The position numbers and the translations under genes are program-made. Positions 8,922-18,667 of a DNA stretch of 64,000 nucleotides are shown piece after piece. Source of the stretch: Pseudomonas sp. KBW05 (GTDB taxonomy: Bacteria; Pseudomonadota; Gammaproteobacteria; Pseudomonadales; Pseudomonadaceae); NCBI RefSeq assembly GCF_003852405.1, contig NZ_QAJM01000007.1, positions 388,116 through 452,115 on the forward strand. Direction: 5' to 3'. The notes under the pieces are model-generated. The model had not been told where the DNA came from and searched no databases. It saw only the letters and a program-made list of their open reading frames with translations. Within the stretch, counting starts at the first letter, position 1. Each line of letters begins with the position of its first letter.

Positions 8922-10214
8922 TTACTGGTTCTCGCCACGTTCACGGGCAATCGCGCGATAGCCGATGTCGGTGCGGTAGAAACAGCCTTTCCAGTCGATC
9001 TTCGCGGCCAGCTTGTACGCCTGCTGTTGCGCGGCGTCCACACTGGCACCCATCGCGGTGGCGCACAATACGCGGCCACCTGCGGTCACAACCTTGCCAT
9101 CCTTGAGCGCGGTGCCCGCATGGAACACCTTGCCTTCCAGCGTAGCAGCTGCGTCCAGGCCTTCAATCACATCGCCCTTGGCGTAGTCGGCCGGGTACCC
9201 GCCGGCGGCCAGCACAATACCGACGCTCGGACGTGGATCCCACTGTGCTTCAACCTTGTCCAGGGCCTGGGCCAGGGCGGCTTCCACCAGCAATACCAGG
9301 CTCGACTGCAGGCGCAGCATCACTGGTTGGGTTTCCGGGTCGCCGAAGCGGCAGTTGAACTCGATGACCTTCGGGTTACCGGCTTTGTCGATCATCAGGC
9401 CCGCGTAGAGGAAACCGGTGTACACGTTGCCTTCGTCGGCCATGCCACGCACCGTCGGCCAGATCACCAGGTCCATGACGCGCTTGTGCACGTCAGCGGT
9501 GACCACTGGAGCCGGGGAGTACGCACCCATGCCGCCAGTGTTCGGGCCGCTGTCGCCGTCGCCGACGCGTTTGTGGTCCTGGCTGGTGGCCATCGGCAGC
9601 ACGTTCTTGCCGTCGACCATCACGATGAAGCTGGCTTCTTCGCCGTCGAGGAATTCCTCGATTACCACGCGCGAACCGGCTTCACCAAAGGCATTGCCGG
9701 CGAGCATGTCGCGCACGGCGTCTTCGGCTTCTTGCAGGGTCATGGCGACGATCACGCCTTTACCGGCGGCCAGGCCATCGGCCTTGATCACGATCGGCGC
9801 ACCTTTTTCACGCAGGTAAGCCAGGGCTGGCTCGATCTCGGTGAAGTTCTGGTAGTCGGCGGTCGGGATCTTGTGGCGCGCGAGGAAATCCTTGGTGAAC
9901 GCCTTGGAGCCTTCCAGCTGGGCAGCGCCAGCGGTAGGGCCGAAGCAGTCCAGGCCACGGCTGCGGAACAGGTCCACGACGCCGGCAACCAGTGGCACTT
10001 CCGGACCGACGATGGTCAGGGACACATTCTTTTCAGCAAAGTCCGCCAGTTGCTCAAGGGCCAGCACGTCGATAGCGACGTTCTCGCACTTGGCTTCAAT
10101 GGCGGTGCCGGCGTTGCCGGGTGCGACGAAAACTTTCTGGACGCGTGGGTCCTGGGCAACTTTCCAGGCCAAGGCGTGTTCACGGCCACCGCTGCCAATG
10201 ATCAAAACATTCAT
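8922..10214 (-). CDS. purD: PurD, phosphoribosylamine-glycine ligase (GAR synthetase)
   Basis: Catalyses the ATP-dependent joining of glycine to 5-phosphoribosylamine, the second step of purine synthesis. The 430-residue length is normal. The N-terminal domain starts MNVLIIGSGGREHALAWK; the ATP-grasp region includes KADGLAAGKGV near residue 145, and FNCRFGDPETQ near residue 285 is the PurD signature with the metal-binding Glu/Asn region. A GAGG Shine-Dalgarno lies about 10 bases before the ATG. It follows purH on the same strand, but an unusual REP pair sits between them, so the two may be only partly co-transcribed. Confidence 0.97.
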   Translation of the reverse strand: MNVLIIGSGGREHALAWKVAQDPRVQKVFVAPGNAGTAIEAKCENVAIDVLALEQLADFAEKNVSLTIVGPEVPLVAGVVDLFRSRGLDCFGPTAGAAQLEGSKAFTKDFLARHKIPTADYQNFTEIEPALAYLREKGAPIVIKADGLAAGKGVIVAMTLQEAEDAVRDMLAGNAFGEAGSRVVIEEFLDGEEASFIVMVDGKNVLPMATSQDHKRVGDGDSGPNTGGMGAYSPAPVVTADVHKRVMDLVIWPTVRGMADEGNVYTGFLYAGLMIDKAGNPKVIEFNCRFGDPETQPVMLRLQSSLVLLVEAALAQALDKVEAQWDPRPSVGIVLAAGGYPADYAKGDVIEGLDAAATLEGKVFHAGTALKDGKVVTAGGRVLCATAMGASVDAAQQQAYKLAAKIDWKGCFYRTDIGYRAIARERGENQ

Positions 10215-10260
10215 TTCAAAAACCTCAAATTCTGTAGGCGCTGCAGGAGCGCTTTTAAAT

Positions 10261-10379
10261 GTGGGAGCGGGCTTGCTCGCGAAAGCAGTGTGTCAGTCGC
10301 AGGATATGTAGCTGATACACCGCATTCGCGAGCAAGTCGAATCGTCGCACCGCCGCTCCCACACAAGCCCGCTCTCACA
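10261..10379. repeat. Mosaic REP doublet between purH and purD
   Basis: The left arm is the standard half-site ending GCTTGCTCGCGAA. The right arm starts as expected (TTCGCGAGCAAG) but then carries a foreign-looking segment TCGAATCGTCGCACCGC before CGCTCCCAC resumes, followed by a second truncated half-site ending CCGCTCTCAC. It lies between the purH stop and the purD start. Confidence 0.88.
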
Positions 10380-10395
10380 TCTCTATCGAGTTGGA

Positions 10396-12003
10396 TCAGT
10401 GGCGGAAGTGGCGCATGCCAGTGAAGACCATGGCGATGCCGGCTTCATCAGCCGCAGCAATCACTTCGGCGTCGCGCATCGAACCGCCCGGTTGAATCAC
10501 GGCAGTCACGCCCGCTTTCGCGGCGTTGTCCAAACCATCGCGGAACGGGAAGAACGCATCGGAAGCCATCACCGAACCCACTACCTGCAAACCAGCGTGC
10601 TCAGCCTTGATCGCAGCGATACGCGCCGAGTTAACGCGGCTCATCTGGCCGGCGCCGACACCGATGGTCTGGCGGTTCTTGGCGTAGACGATGGCGTTGG
10701 ATTTAACGTACTTGGCCACTTTCCAGGCGAAGATCAGGTCGTTGATCTCTTGCTCGGTCGGTGCGCGCTGGGTCACGACTTTCAGGTCTTCGCTGCCGAT
10801 CATGCCGATGTCGCGGCTTTGCACCAGCAGGCCACCGTTGACGCGCTTGTAGTCCCAGGCCGCAGCGCGGTCAGCCGACCACTCACCGCAGGCCAGCAGG
10901 CGCACGTTGGCTTTGGCGGCCACAATAGCGCGGGCTTCTTCGCTCACGCTTGGGGCGATGATCACTTCCACGAACTGACGCTCGACGATCGCCTTGGCGG
11001 TCTCGGCATCCAGCTCACGGTTGAAGGCGATGATGCCGCCGAATGCGGATTCGGTGTCGGTGGCGTAGGCCAGTTCGTACGCCTGGCGGATACCGCCTTC
11101 AGCGTCGGGGCTCACGGCCACGCCGCACGGGTTGGCGTGCTTGACGATGACGCAGGCGGGCTTGACGAAGCTCTTCACACATTCCAGCGCGGCGTCGGTG
11201 TCGGCCACGTTGTTGTAGGACAGTTCCTTGCCTTGCAGCTGGGTCGCGGTGGCGATGCCCACTTCGGCGGGCTTGGCTTCAACGTAGAACGCCGCGCTCT
11301 GGTGCGGGTTCTCGCCGTAGCGCATTTCCTGGGCCTTGATGAACTGGCTGTTGAAGGTGCGCGGGAACTGGCTGCGGCCTTCGGTCGACAGGGTTTCAGC
11401 GGCCTGGTTAACCGTGCCCATGTAGTTGGCGATCATGCCGTCGTAGGCGGCGGTGTGTTCGAACGCCTTGAGCATCAGGTCGAAGCGCTGGGCGTAGGTC
11501 AGGCCGCCGGCTTTCAGGCCTTCCAGCACGTTGGCGTAGTCGCTGGCGTTGACCACGATGGCCACGTCTTTGTGGTTCTTGGCTGCCGAACGCACCATGG
11601 TCGGGCCGCCGATATCGATGTTTTCGATGGCGGTCGGCAGGTCGCAGCCTGGCTTGTTGATGGTGGCTTCGAACGGGTACAGGTTAACGGCCACCAGGTC
11701 GATCGGCTTGATGCCGTGCTCGGCCATGATCGCGTCGTCGGTGCCGCGACGGCCGAGGATGCCGCCGTGGATTTTCGGGTGCAGGGTCTTGACCCGACCG
11801 TCCATCATTTCTGCGAAACCGGTGTAGTCCGCCACTTCTACTGCGGCCACGCCGTTGTCCTGCAGCAGTTTGAAGGTCCCGCCCGTGGAGAGGATTTCCA
11901 CGCCCTGGGCTTCCAGCTCCCGGGCAAATTCGAGGATGCCGGTCTTGTCGGAAACGCTGATCAAGGCGCGGCGGATCGGCAGGCGGGTAGTCTGGTCGGT
12001 CAT
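10396..12003 (-). CDS. purH: PurH, bifunctional AICAR formyltransferase / IMP cyclohydrolase
   Basis: Performs the last two steps of IMP synthesis. The 535-residue protein has an N-terminal MGS-like cyclohydrolase domain ([11 protein letters not shown] near residue 13, [12 protein letters not shown] near 65) and a C-terminal AICAR transformylase domain (LRYGENPHQ-type motif near 205, [12 protein letters not shown] near 265, [14 protein letters not shown] near 435). The open frame extends upstream to 12150, but the extension runs through the fis terminator and is not family sequence. [16 protein letters not shown] at 12003 is the expected N-terminus. Confidence 0.97.
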   Translation of the reverse strand: MTDQTTRLPIRRALISVSDKTGILEFARELEAQGVEILSTGGTFKLLQDNGVAAVEVADYTGFAEMMDGRVKTLHPKIHGGILGRRGTDDAIMAEHGIKPIDLVAVNLYPFEATINKPGCDLPTAIENIDIGGPTMVRSAAKNHKDVAIVVNASDYANVLEGLKAGGLTYAQRFDLMLKAFEHTAAYDGMIANYMGTVNQAAETLSTEGRSQFPRTFNSQFIKAQEMRYGENPHQSAAFYVEAKPAEVGIATATQLQGKELSYNNVADTDAALECVKSFVKPACVIVKHANPCGVAVSPDAEGGIRQAYELAYATDTESAFGGIIAFNRELDAETAKAIVERQFVEVIIAPSVSEEARAIVAAKANVRLLACGEWSADRAAAWDYKRVNGGLLVQSRDIGMIGSEDLKVVTQRAPTEQEINDLIFAWKVAKYVKSNAIVYAKNRQTIGVGAGQMSRVNSARIAAIKAEHAGLQVVGSVMASDAFFPFRDGLDNAAKAGVTAVIQPGGSMRDAEVIAAADEAGIAMVFTGMRHFRH

Positions 12004-12034
12004 TTCAATTTCCATCAAAAGCAAAGGAGTCAGC

Positions 12035-12067
12035 AAAAAAGGCGACCGTTTTTTACGCGGGCGCCTT
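12035..12067 (-). terminator. Rho-independent terminator after fis
   Basis: On the minus strand AAAGGCG pairs with CGCCTTT across a loop that itself contains a short inner stem, and the downstream arm runs into six T residues. It lies 18 bases past the fis stop and about 30 bases before the purH start, so it separates the dusB-fis operon from purH. Confidence 0.7.
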
Positions 12068-12085
12068 TCTGGTTTGATTGAATGC

Positions 12086-12406
12086 TTACAACAAATCGTA
12101 CTGCTTGAGCTTTTTGCGCAAGGTGCCACGGTTGAGGCCCAGCAGCTCACTGGCTTTGGTCTGGTTGCCCTTGACGTAGTTCATCACGCTTTCGAGCAAG
12201 GGCGCCTCGACTTCGGAGAGCACCAGGTTGTACACGTCCGTGACGGAAGCGCCCTCAAGGTGGGCGAAATAATTGTGCAGCGCCTTCTCGACACTCCCGC
12301 GAAGGGTCTGGCCTTCTTCGCTTGGCGTGTTCAGGTGCTGTTTCAAATTGACGTTGTCGCTCACGGGTGTTGTTCCACTCACTAAAGTCTCGGTCATCAT
12401 CGTCAT
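12086..12406 (-). CDS. fis: Fis, nucleoid-associated DNA-binding regulator
   Basis: A 106-residue protein. The C-terminal helix-turn-helix is nearly canonical ([20 protein letters not shown], residues about 80-99), preceded by the dimerisation helices with [11 protein letters not shown]. Fis bends DNA and activates rRNA and other growth-phase genes. The ATG overlaps the dusB stop as ATGA, so the two are co-translated, the same dusB-fis arrangement as in enterobacteria. A terminator follows at 12035-12067. Confidence 0.96.
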   Translation of the reverse strand: MTMMTETLVSGTTPVSDNVNLKQHLNTPSEEGQTLRGSVEKALHNYFAHLEGASVTDVYNLVLSEVEAPLLESVMNYVKGNQTKASELLGLNRGTLRKKLKQYDLL

Positions 12407-13416
12407 GCGGCCACCCCCTCTCCGTCCCCTGTCCCCAGGCTCTTGTAACGCTCGCTGAAGAACTCACGAACGTTGGCGCACTGTGCTTCCGTATCATCCA
12501 AACGATTGAAGTGGGCGCGAAACTCCCTGGCGCCCGGCAGGGTTGCGAGATACCAGCCGACATGCTTGCGAGCAATGCGTACTCCCATCACGTCTCCGTA
12601 GAAGGCGTGCAGGGCGGCCAGATGCTCTAGCAGAATACGTTCCACCTCGATCAACTCTGGTGCCGGCAACACTTCGCCGGTACGCAGAAAATGGTCGATC
12701 TCACGGAAAATCCATGGCCGCCCCTGGGCAGCCCGGCCGATCAACAAGCCGTCGGCACCGGTGGCGTGCAGCACGCGCCGGGCTTTCTCGGCTGAGTCGA
12801 TGTCGCCATTGGCAAAGACCGGCATCGACACCGCCTGCTTGATCGCGGCAATGGTGTCGTACTCGGCTTCACCGGTGTAAAGGTCGGCGCGGGTGCGGCC
12901 ATGCACCGCCAGCGCTGTAATTCCTGCCTGTTCGGCGATCTTCGCCACCGTCAGGCCGTTCTTGTTGTCCCGGTCCCAGCCGGTACGGATCTTCAGGGTC
13001 ACCGGCACATCCACTGCGGCGACAACGGCCTGCAGGATCTCGGCAACCAACTGCTCATCTTTCAACAGCGCGGAACCGGCGGCCTTGTTGCAGACCTTCT
13101 TGGCCGGGCAGCCCATGTTGATGTCGATTATCTGCGCCCCCAACTCCACGTTGGCCCGGGCCGCATCCGCCAGCATCTGTGCATCCCCACCGGCGATCTG
13201 TACCGAGCGTGGCTCGGGATCACCTTCGTGGATCATGCGCATCCGCGATTTGCGGGTGTTCCACAAGCTCATGTCGCTGGTGACCATTTCCGAGACTACA
13301 AGACCTGCGCCCAAACGCTTGCACAGCTGACGAAAGGGCTGGTCGGTGACGCCCGCCATCGGGGCGAGAATCAAGCCGTTGTGCAATGTGTATGGGCCGA
13401 TGCGTACCGCCGACAT
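12403..13416 (-). CDS. dusB: DusB, tRNA-dihydrouridine synthase B
   Basis: FMN enzyme that reduces uridine to dihydrouridine in the tRNA D-loop. The 337 residues form a TIM barrel: [16 protein letters not shown] near residue 18, [13 protein letters not shown] near residue 100 with the catalytic cysteine, KIRTGW near 140, VHGRTR near 168 and the phosphate-binding [18 protein letters not shown] near 220. GGGAAG lies five bases before the ATG. First gene of the dusB-fis operon, overlapping fis by four bases. Confidence 0.96.
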   Translation of the reverse strand: MSAVRIGPYTLHNGLILAPMAGVTDQPFRQLCKRLGAGLVVSEMVTSDMSLWNTRKSRMRMIHEGDPEPRSVQIAGGDAQMLADAARANVELGAQIIDINMGCPAKKVCNKAAGSALLKDEQLVAEILQAVVAAVDVPVTLKIRTGWDRDNKNGLTVAKIAEQAGITALAVHGRTRADLYTGEAEYDTIAAIKQAVSMPVFANGDIDSAEKARRVLHATGADGLLIGRAAQGRPWIFREIDHFLRTGEVLPAPELIEVERILLEHLAALHAFYGDVMGVRIARKHVGWYLATLPGAREFRAHFNRLDDTEAQCANVREFFSERYKSLGTGDGEGVAA

Positions 13417-13450
13417 AGGACTTCCCTGTTGTGGGGCCGGATCATTAGAG

Positions 13451-13500
13451 TTCGAAAAAGGGTTGGCATGATACCCGCTCTCGATGACTGGATAAAGGCT
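13451..13500 (-). promoter_or_regulatory. Possible sigma70 promoter for dusB-fis
   Basis: On the minus strand a TATCAT hexamer (13468-13473) matches the -10 consensus at five of six positions and sits about 52 bases before the dusB ATG. A weak -35 candidate (TTTATC) is 17 bases upstream. Supported only by these matches and by position. Confidence 0.35.
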
Positions 13501-13601
13501 GAATTGGATAAAATCTGAACAGTTATTTCTTTATCGCCGCCGGTTTGGTTGCGCGACGAAAAGTCAACAAACCGCCGTCAAGGCTTTGTATGTCGGCCGA
13601 T

Positions 13602-14843
13602 TCACTCGGGCGAGTGGAAGCTCAGGCTGTAATTCACGGCTTTGTTGCCTGGATCAAGGATGTCCAGGGAGATGTGGATCGGCGTTTGCGACGGCATTTC
13701 GCTGACCCCGGCCAACTCGCCGCTGAGGTATTCGGCAGGCTTGAAGCGACGACTGGCAATCAGGCTGCCGTTGAGGTCGGCAAACCGCAGCTCCAGCAGC
13801 GGGAAGGGCTGGGAGAAGGTGGCACGGTTATAGATGATGGCATCGACCACCAGCGCGCCGGCGAACTCCGGGTGGCTGCGCACCACCAGGTTGCTGCTCT
13901 TGATGTGGGCGATGTCGACCCGTGATGGCACGGTGCAGCCGAGTGTCGGGCACAGTTGCTGGAACCATGGGCGATAGGCGTCCTGGCGGGCCAGGTCATC
14001 GAATTGATAGGCGATGTATTGGCCTGCCAGGCCTGCAGCGGCGATCAGCACCAGCAGGATCCAGATCAGGCGGCGGCCCCAGCCCTGCGGGCGTTTTTGC
14101 GCGTAGAGGTGCAGCGGGTCGTCTTCCAGGTCTTGCAGCACTTCGTCGTGCACGCTGGTGGAAGCGCGCGGGCGCTTGCGGCGCGGGGCCGGGCGCTCTT
14201 CGGGTTCCGGTTCTTCTGCGGCATGGGTCAGCGGCGTGAACGGTGGGTCGATGTCGTCTTCATCCGGCGTCGAGCGCAGTGGCGGCTCGTCGTCCAGGTC
14301 GTCGGTGTGGAACGACATGGACGGTTCGGTGCGCTGCCTGGTCGCAGGTGCGTTCGTCGTTTCGGCGTCATCTTCGGCGGCCGGCAGGCGTTCTGCCGGC
14401 GGCTCGCTGAACAGGCTGGCGGCCCACTTCTCTTCCTCGGCCTTGACGGTGTCGCGGCTGGCGCTGAGGGGTTCGTCCTTTTGGCGGCGGTCGGTGCCCG
14501 GTTGGCGACGTTCTGCGCCCAACGGTTGCGTGTGCTGAATCTCGCGGCGTTCGAGCTTGGCCAGTTCCTGGTCGAGGTCGAGGTTGTCGAGGTCCAGCTC
14601 TTCGGCGGTCCACTGCTTCTGGCTGATGGCGCGGGGCGCCTCGGGGGCCTGTTCAACGCTGCTCGGCAGCTCGGGCTCCGCTGTCGTAGTGCTGGCGCGC
14701 TGCTCCAGCAACTGGCGCACCGCGTTGAACACTTGCAGGCACGAGCCGCAGCGCACCACGCCGCGGGCCACGCTCAGTTGAGCGTGGTTGACGCGAAAGC
14801 GTGCTTGGCAATGTGGGCACTGGGTGACGAAACTGTCGCTCAT
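13602..14843 (-). CDS. Zinc-ribbon and DUF3426 membrane protein
   Basis: Residues 1-45 form an MJ0042-type zinc ribbon (CPHCQARFRV and CGSCLQVF, four cysteines as two CxxC pairs). A long acidic and Arg-rich, probably disordered linker follows to about residue 255. Then comes one transmembrane helix (LIWILLVLIAAAGLAGQYIA, about 258-280) and a DUF3426 domain of some 130 residues on the far side. The product is 413 residues from the ATG at 14843; an ATG seven codons earlier is possible. Function is unknown. It is the equivalent of P. aeruginosa PA4851, and it follows prmA by 30 bases, suggesting co-transcription. Confidence 0.85.
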   Translation of the reverse strand: MSDSFVTQCPHCQARFRVNHAQLSVARGVVRCGSCLQVFNAVRQLLEQRASTTTAEPELPSSVEQAPEAPRAISQKQWTAEELDLDNLDLDQELAKLERREIQHTQPLGAERRQPGTDRRQKDEPLSASRDTVKAEEEKWAASLFSEPPAERLPAAEDDAETTNAPATRQRTEPSMSFHTDDLDDEPPLRSTPDEDDIDPPFTPLTHAAEEPEPEERPAPRRKRPRASTSVHDEVLQDLEDDPLHLYAQKRPQGWGRRLIWILLVLIAAAGLAGQYIAYQFDDLARQDAYRPWFQQLCPTLGCTVPSRVDIAHIKSSNLVVRSHPEFAGALVVDAIIYNRATFSQPFPLLELRFADLNGSLIASRRFKPAEYLSGELAGVSEMPSQTPIHISLDILDPGNKAVNYSLSFHSPE

Positions 14844-14873
14844 GCGGTCATCCGATTCAGGCAAGCGCTCATT

Positions 14874-15752
14874 CTAGCGCCGACGCCCGCTGATGCGTAC
14901 CCAGCCATCACGGTTGGCGATCGGGTCCAGTTCGAAATCCTTGGCGTAGGCGGCGGCCACGTCTTCACCTTGTTCGGCGAGGATGCCCGACAGGGCCAGG
15001 CGGCCCCCCGGCTTGACCAGGCTCGACAGTTGCGGGGCCAGGGACACCAACGGCCCGGCGAGGATATTCGCCACCAGCACGTCGGCCTGCACCTGCGGCA
15101 GGTCTTGCGGCAGATAGAGTGGGAATTTTCCTTCAGGAATGTTGTTGCGGCCGGCGTTGTCGCGGGAGGCTTCCAGGGCCTGCACGTCGATATCGGTGCC
15201 CACGGCCTCCTTGGCGCCCAGCAGCAGGGCGGCAATCGCCAGGATGCCCGAGCCGCAACCGAAGTCCAGCACGTTGCTGTCGGCCAGGTCCTGGCCGTCC
15301 AGCCATTCCAGGCACAGCGCGGTGGTGGGGTGGGTGCCGGTGCCGAACGCCAGGCCCGGATCCAGCAGCAGGTTCACGGCGTCAGGCTCAGGTGCGGCGT
15401 GCCAGCTCGGCACGATCCACAGGCGCTGGCCGAAACGCATGGGCTGGAAGTTGTCCATCCAGCTGCGTTCCCAGTCCTGGTCTTCGATGACTTCGCTGTG
15501 ATGCTCCGGCAGCGGGCCGCCGGTGAGCAGTTCCATATGGGCCAGCACGGCGGCGGCATCGGTGCCGTCTTCGAACAGGGCCAGCAAGTGGGTGTGGGAC
15601 CACAGCGGGGTGGTGTTGAGCTCGGGTTCGAAGATCGGCTGGTCTTCGGCGTCCATGAAGGTCACCGACACCGCGCCTACTTCGAGGAACGCGTCTTCGT
15701 AGGTTTCGGCTTGTTCTGGGCTGATGGCGAGACGGACTTGCAGCCAAGGCAT
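14874..15752 (-). CDS. prmA: PrmA, ribosomal protein L11 methyltransferase
   Basis: SAM-dependent trimethylation of ribosomal protein L11. The 292 residues start with [16 protein letters not shown], the usual N-terminal substrate-recognition domain; the methyltransferase core has [16 protein letters not shown] (SAM motif I near residue 165) and [12 protein letters not shown] (catalytic NI[LV] region near 225). The open frame continues upstream to 15950, but that part is translation of a REP element, so the ATG at 15752 is used. Confidence 0.96.
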   Translation of the reverse strand: MPWLQVRLAISPEQAETYEDAFLEVGAVSVTFMDAEDQPIFEPELNTTPLWSHTHLLALFEDGTDAAAVLAHMELLTGGPLPEHHSEVIEDQDWERSWMDNFQPMRFGQRLWIVPSWHAAPEPDAVNLLLDPGLAFGTGTHPTTALCLEWLDGQDLADSNVLDFGCGSGILAIAALLLGAKEAVGTDIDVQALEASRDNAGRNNIPEGKFPLYLPQDLPQVQADVLVANILAGPLVSLAPQLSSLVKPGGRLALSGILAEQGEDVAAAYAKDFELDPIANRDGWVRISGRRR

Positions 15753-15847
15753 GGCGGGCACCTTTGAAAAAATTGAATGTGCGACGGGTGGGCCGCGAAA
15801 GGGCGCAAGTTTACGCGAGCGGCGGGAGGGGTGTACACATAACAAGT

Positions 15848-15950
15848 GTGGGAGCGGGCTTGCTCGCGAATGCGGTGGGTCAGTATCAGATGTGGTGACT
15901 GACACACCGCATTCGCGAGCAAGCCCGCTCCCACACAAGCCCGCTCCCAC
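15848..15950. repeat. REP doublet with duplicated right half-site
   Basis: A head-to-head pair of the GTGGGAGCGGGCTTGCTCGC unit. The right arm is followed by an extra half-site (ACAAGCCCGCTCCCAC). It lies between the accC terminator and the prmA start and creates a spurious N-terminal extension to the prmA frame. Confidence 0.93.
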
Positions 15951-15993
15951 AAGGGAATGTATCCATCCAGCAAAATCCGGGGCCCGGAAACAA

Positions 15994-16017
15994 CAAAACC
16001 GCCCGAAGGCGGCTTTG
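15994..16017 (-). terminator. Rho-independent terminator after accC
   Basis: On the minus strand GCCGCC, a TTCG tetraloop and GGGCGG are followed by TTTTGTTG, 14 bases after the accC stop. The UUCG-type loop and T-rich tail make this a good terminator for the aroQ-accB-accC operon. Confidence 0.85.
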
Positions 16018-16030
16018 TCTGGTGGAACGC

Positions 16031-17392
16031 TTACTGGTTAGCCAGCTTGTGTTCCAGGTAGTGAATGTTCACACCACCTTCGCAGAAGCCTTCATCACGG
16101 ACCAGGTCCCGGTGCAGCGGGATGTTGGTCTTGATGCCGTCTACCACGATTTCGTCCAGGGCGTTGCGCATGCGGGCCATGGCCTCGTCGCGGGTCGCGC
16201 CCCAGGTGATCAGCTTGCCGATCAGCGAGTCGTAGTTGGACGGAACCTTGTAGCCGCTGTACAGGTGCGAATCGACGCGAACGCCGTTGCCGCCTGGAGC
16301 ATGGAAATGCTTGACCAGGCCTGGACTTGGGATAAAGGTTTTCGGGTCTTCGGCGTTGATGCGGCACTCCAGGGAGTGGCCGTGCATCTTCACGTCGTCC
16401 TGGGTGAAGGACAGCGGGTTGCCAGCGGCGATGCTCAGCATCTCCTTGACGATGTCGATACCGGTGACCATCTCCGAAACCGGGTGCTCTACCTGTACAC
16501 GAGTGTTCATCTCGATGAAGTAGAAACGACCGTTCTCGTAGAGGAACTCAAAGGTACCGGCGCCACGGTAGTTGATGTCGATGCATGCCTTGACGCAGCG
16601 AGCCAGTACTTCTTCGCGCGCTTTTTCGTCCAGGCCCGGTGCCGGAGCTTCTTCCAGGACCTTCTGGTGACGACGTTGCAGCGAGCAATCGCGGTCGCCC
16701 AGGTGGATGGCGTGGCCCTGGCCGTCGGACAGTACTTGCACTTCCACGTGGCGTGGGTTGGTCAGGTACTTTTCCAGGTAGACCATCGGGTTGCCAAACC
16801 AGGCACCTGCTTCGGAGCGAGTCTGCTTGGCCGCTTCGATCAGGTCTTCTTCCTTGTGCACAACGCGCATGCCGCGACCACCACCGCCACCGGCGGCCTT
16901 GATGATCACCGGGTAACCGACTTCACGACCAATGCGCAGAGCGGTTTCCTCGTCTTCCGGCAGCGGGCCGTCGGAACCGGGAACGGTTGGCACGCCGGCC
17001 GCGATCATCGCGTCCTTGGCCGAAACCTTGTCACCCATCAGGCGAATGGTCTCGGCTTTCGGGCCGATGAAGGCGAAGCCGGATTTTTCCACCTGTTCGG
17101 CGAAATCGGCGTTTTCCGCGAGGAAGCCGTAGCCTGGGTGGATGCCATCAGCGCCGGTCACTTCAGCGGCCGCGATGATGTTCGAGACTTTCAGGTACGA
17201 GTTCGTGGCCAGTGGCGGGCCGATGCAGATGCTTTCGTCCGCCAGTTTCACGTGCATCAATTCGGTATCGGCCGTCGAGTAAACAGCGACGGTCTTGATG
17301 CCCTCTTCCTTACAGGCGCGCAGGATCCGCAGCGCGATCTCGCCGCGGTTGGCGATCAGGACTTTTTGCAGTTTCTTCGCAGGTTTCAACAT
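16031..17392 (-). CDS. accC: AccC, biotin carboxylase subunit of acetyl-CoA carboxylase
   Basis: Carboxylates the biotin on AccB using ATP and bicarbonate, the first half of malonyl-CoA formation. The 453 residues are an ATP-grasp enzyme: [17 protein letters not shown] at the N-terminus, the glycine-rich [14 protein letters not shown] near residue 165, [13 protein letters not shown] near 205, [11 protein letters not shown] near 238, and [14 protein letters not shown] near 295 with the catalytic Glu and Arg residues. The ATG at 17392 ([10 protein letters not shown]) was preferred to one seven codons upstream. It starts 17 bases after accB. Confidence 0.97.
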   Translation of the reverse strand: MLKPAKKLQKVLIANRGEIALRILRACKEEGIKTVAVYSTADTELMHVKLADESICIGPPLATNSYLKVSNIIAAAEVTGADGIHPGYGFLAENADFAEQVEKSGFAFIGPKAETIRLMGDKVSAKDAMIAAGVPTVPGSDGPLPEDEETALRIGREVGYPVIIKAAGGGGGRGMRVVHKEEDLIEAAKQTRSEAGAWFGNPMVYLEKYLTNPRHVEVQVLSDGQGHAIHLGDRDCSLQRRHQKVLEEAPAPGLDEKAREEVLARCVKACIDINYRGAGTFEFLYENGRFYFIEMNTRVQVEHPVSEMVTGIDIVKEMLSIAAGNPLSFTQDDVKMHGHSLECRINAEDPKTFIPSPGLVKHFHAPGGNGVRVDSHLYSGYKVPSNYDSLIGKLITWGATRDEAMARMRNALDEIVVDGIKTNIPLHRDLVRDEGFCEGGVNIHYLEHKLANQ

Positions 17393-17409
17393 CGAAGGCG
17401 CTCCGCGGT

Positions 17410-17871
17410 TCAAACGATGGTGAACAGCGGCTGGTCGTACTCAACCGGCTGACCGTTTTCTACCAGGATGGATTCGATCACGCCGGCTTTTTCAGCGGTG
17501 ATGTGGTTCATCATCTTCATCGCTTCGACGATGCAGATGGTGTCGCCCACTTTCACGCTCTGGCCAACTTCAACGAAGGCTGGCGAGGTCGGTGCCGGGG
17601 TGCGGTAGAACGTACCGACCATTGGCGACTTGACCACAAAACCGTTCAATACAGGTGCAGCTGGCGCAGCAGGAGCAGCGGCGGCAGGTGCAGCAGCCGG
17701 AGCGGCAGCGGCTGGAGCCGGTGCTTGCATTTGCGGTGCGTAGAACTGTTGGGCCGGGGTCTTGCTGTGGCGGCTGATCCGTACGGATTCTTCGCCTTCC
17801 TTGATTTCCAGCTCGTCGATACCGGACTCTTCCAGCAGCTCGATCAGTTTCTTAACTTTACGGATATCCAT
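17410..17871 (-). CDS. accB: AccB, biotin carboxyl carrier protein
   Basis: Carries the biotin that shuttles carboxyl groups from AccC to the carboxyltransferase. The 153 residues have an N-terminal helix, a long Ala/Pro linker (about residues 45-75) and a C-terminal biotinyl domain with [12 protein letters not shown], where the Lys between the two Met residues is the biotinylation site. GGGAG is 10 bases before the ATG. Second gene of the aroQ-accB-accC operon. Confidence 0.97.
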   Translation of the reverse strand: MDIRKVKKLIELLEESGIDELEIKEGEESVRISRHSKTPAQQFYAPQMQAPAPAAAAPAAAPAAAAPAAPAAPVLNGFVVKSPMVGTFYRTPAPTSPAFVEVGQSVKVGDTICIVEAMKMMNHITAEKAGVIESILVENGQPVEYDQPLFTIV

Positions 17872-17895
17872 GAATCATCAACTCCCAAGGGTCGG

Positions 17896-18351
17896 TCAGG
17901 GGCGCTTGGCCGGTTGTTCAATGTGTTCCAGGGCGGCCTCCAGGGCCAGTCGGTAACCGCTGGCGCCAAGGCCGCAGATCACACCTACCGCTACATCGGA
18001 GAAGTAGGAGTGATGGCGGAAAGCTTCGCGTTTGTGCACGTTCGACAAATGCACTTCGATGAATGGGATGCTCACCGCCAGCAGCGCGTCACGTAATGCA
18101 ACGCTTGTATGCGTAAAAGCGGCGGGATTGATCAGGATAAAGTCCACGCCTTCGCCGCGCGCGGCATGGATGCGATCAATCAATTCGTACTCGGCGTTGC
18201 TTTGCAGGTAGAGCAGATGGTGGCCGGCTTCACGGGCCCGGCGTTCCAGATCGAGGTTGATCTGTTCCAGGGTCACTGCCCCGTAGACACCCGGTTCACG
18301 GGTGCCGAGCAGGTTCAGGTTGGGTCCGTGCAGAACCAGAAAGGTCGCCAT
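17896..18351 (-). CDS. aroQ: AroQ, type II 3-dehydroquinate dehydratase
   Basis: Third step of the shikimate pathway. The 151-residue protein has the type II signature [18 protein letters not shown] at the N-terminus (with the catalytic Tyr), [18 protein letters not shown] near residue 75, and [13 protein letters not shown] near residue 97 with the catalytic His. AAGGAA lies seven bases upstream of the ATG. It is the first gene of the operon with accB and accC. Confidence 0.96.
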   Translation of the reverse strand: MATFLVLHGPNLNLLGTREPGVYGAVTLEQINLDLERRAREAGHHLLYLQSNAEYELIDRIHAARGEGVDFILINPAAFTHTSVALRDALLAVSIPFIEVHLSNVHKREAFRHHSYFSDVAVGVICGLGASGYRLALEAALEHIEQPAKRP

Positions 18352-18410
18352 CGGCTGTTCCTTGTTATTGATAGGGGTACGGCAGAACCCGGCGACTATG
18401 CCGCAAAGCC

Positions 18411-18476
18411 TTTGTGACTGTCCAGTTCTATGCAGTAGGCAGCACGATTAGCGAGGATAGCGCAAAATTTGTGACT
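18411..18476. promoter_or_regulatory. Direct repeat upstream of aroQ-accB-accC
   Basis: The 9-mer TTTGTGACT occurs at 18411-18419 and again at 18468-18476 on the plus strand (AGTCACAAA reading toward aroQ), 57 bases apart and 60-125 bases before the aroQ ATG. It could be an operator pair; no regulator is identified. Confidence 0.3.
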
Positions 18477-18531
18477 AGGGCCTCGGATCTGGTCATTGGA
18501 AACACAGTCTTTAATCCAATGGAGATCAAAT

Positions 18532-18619
18532 GTGGGAGCGGGCTTGCTCGCGAATATGGTGTGTCAGTAATGGATGTGTTGACTGACACACCGCATTCGC
18601 GAGCAAGCCCGCTCCCACA
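18532..18619. repeat. REP doublet (REPIN)
   Basis: Symmetrical pair of GTGGGAGCGGGCTTGCTCGC half-sites around a short spacer, between the chemoreceptor stop and the aroQ promoter region. Together with 18620-18667 and the upstream 9-mers it accounts for the 316-base gap here; I see no gene in the gap. Confidence 0.94.
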
Positions 18620-18667
18620 TTTTTGATCTCCACATGATTTCCAGTCTTCATTGGGTGAGAGATCGGC

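Noticed and set aside
10399-12081. A 560-codon open frame antisense to purH, and a 516-codon one antisense to purD (8874-10424)
   Set aside because: Both are shadows of well-supported purine genes; they lack start signals and recognisable motifs.
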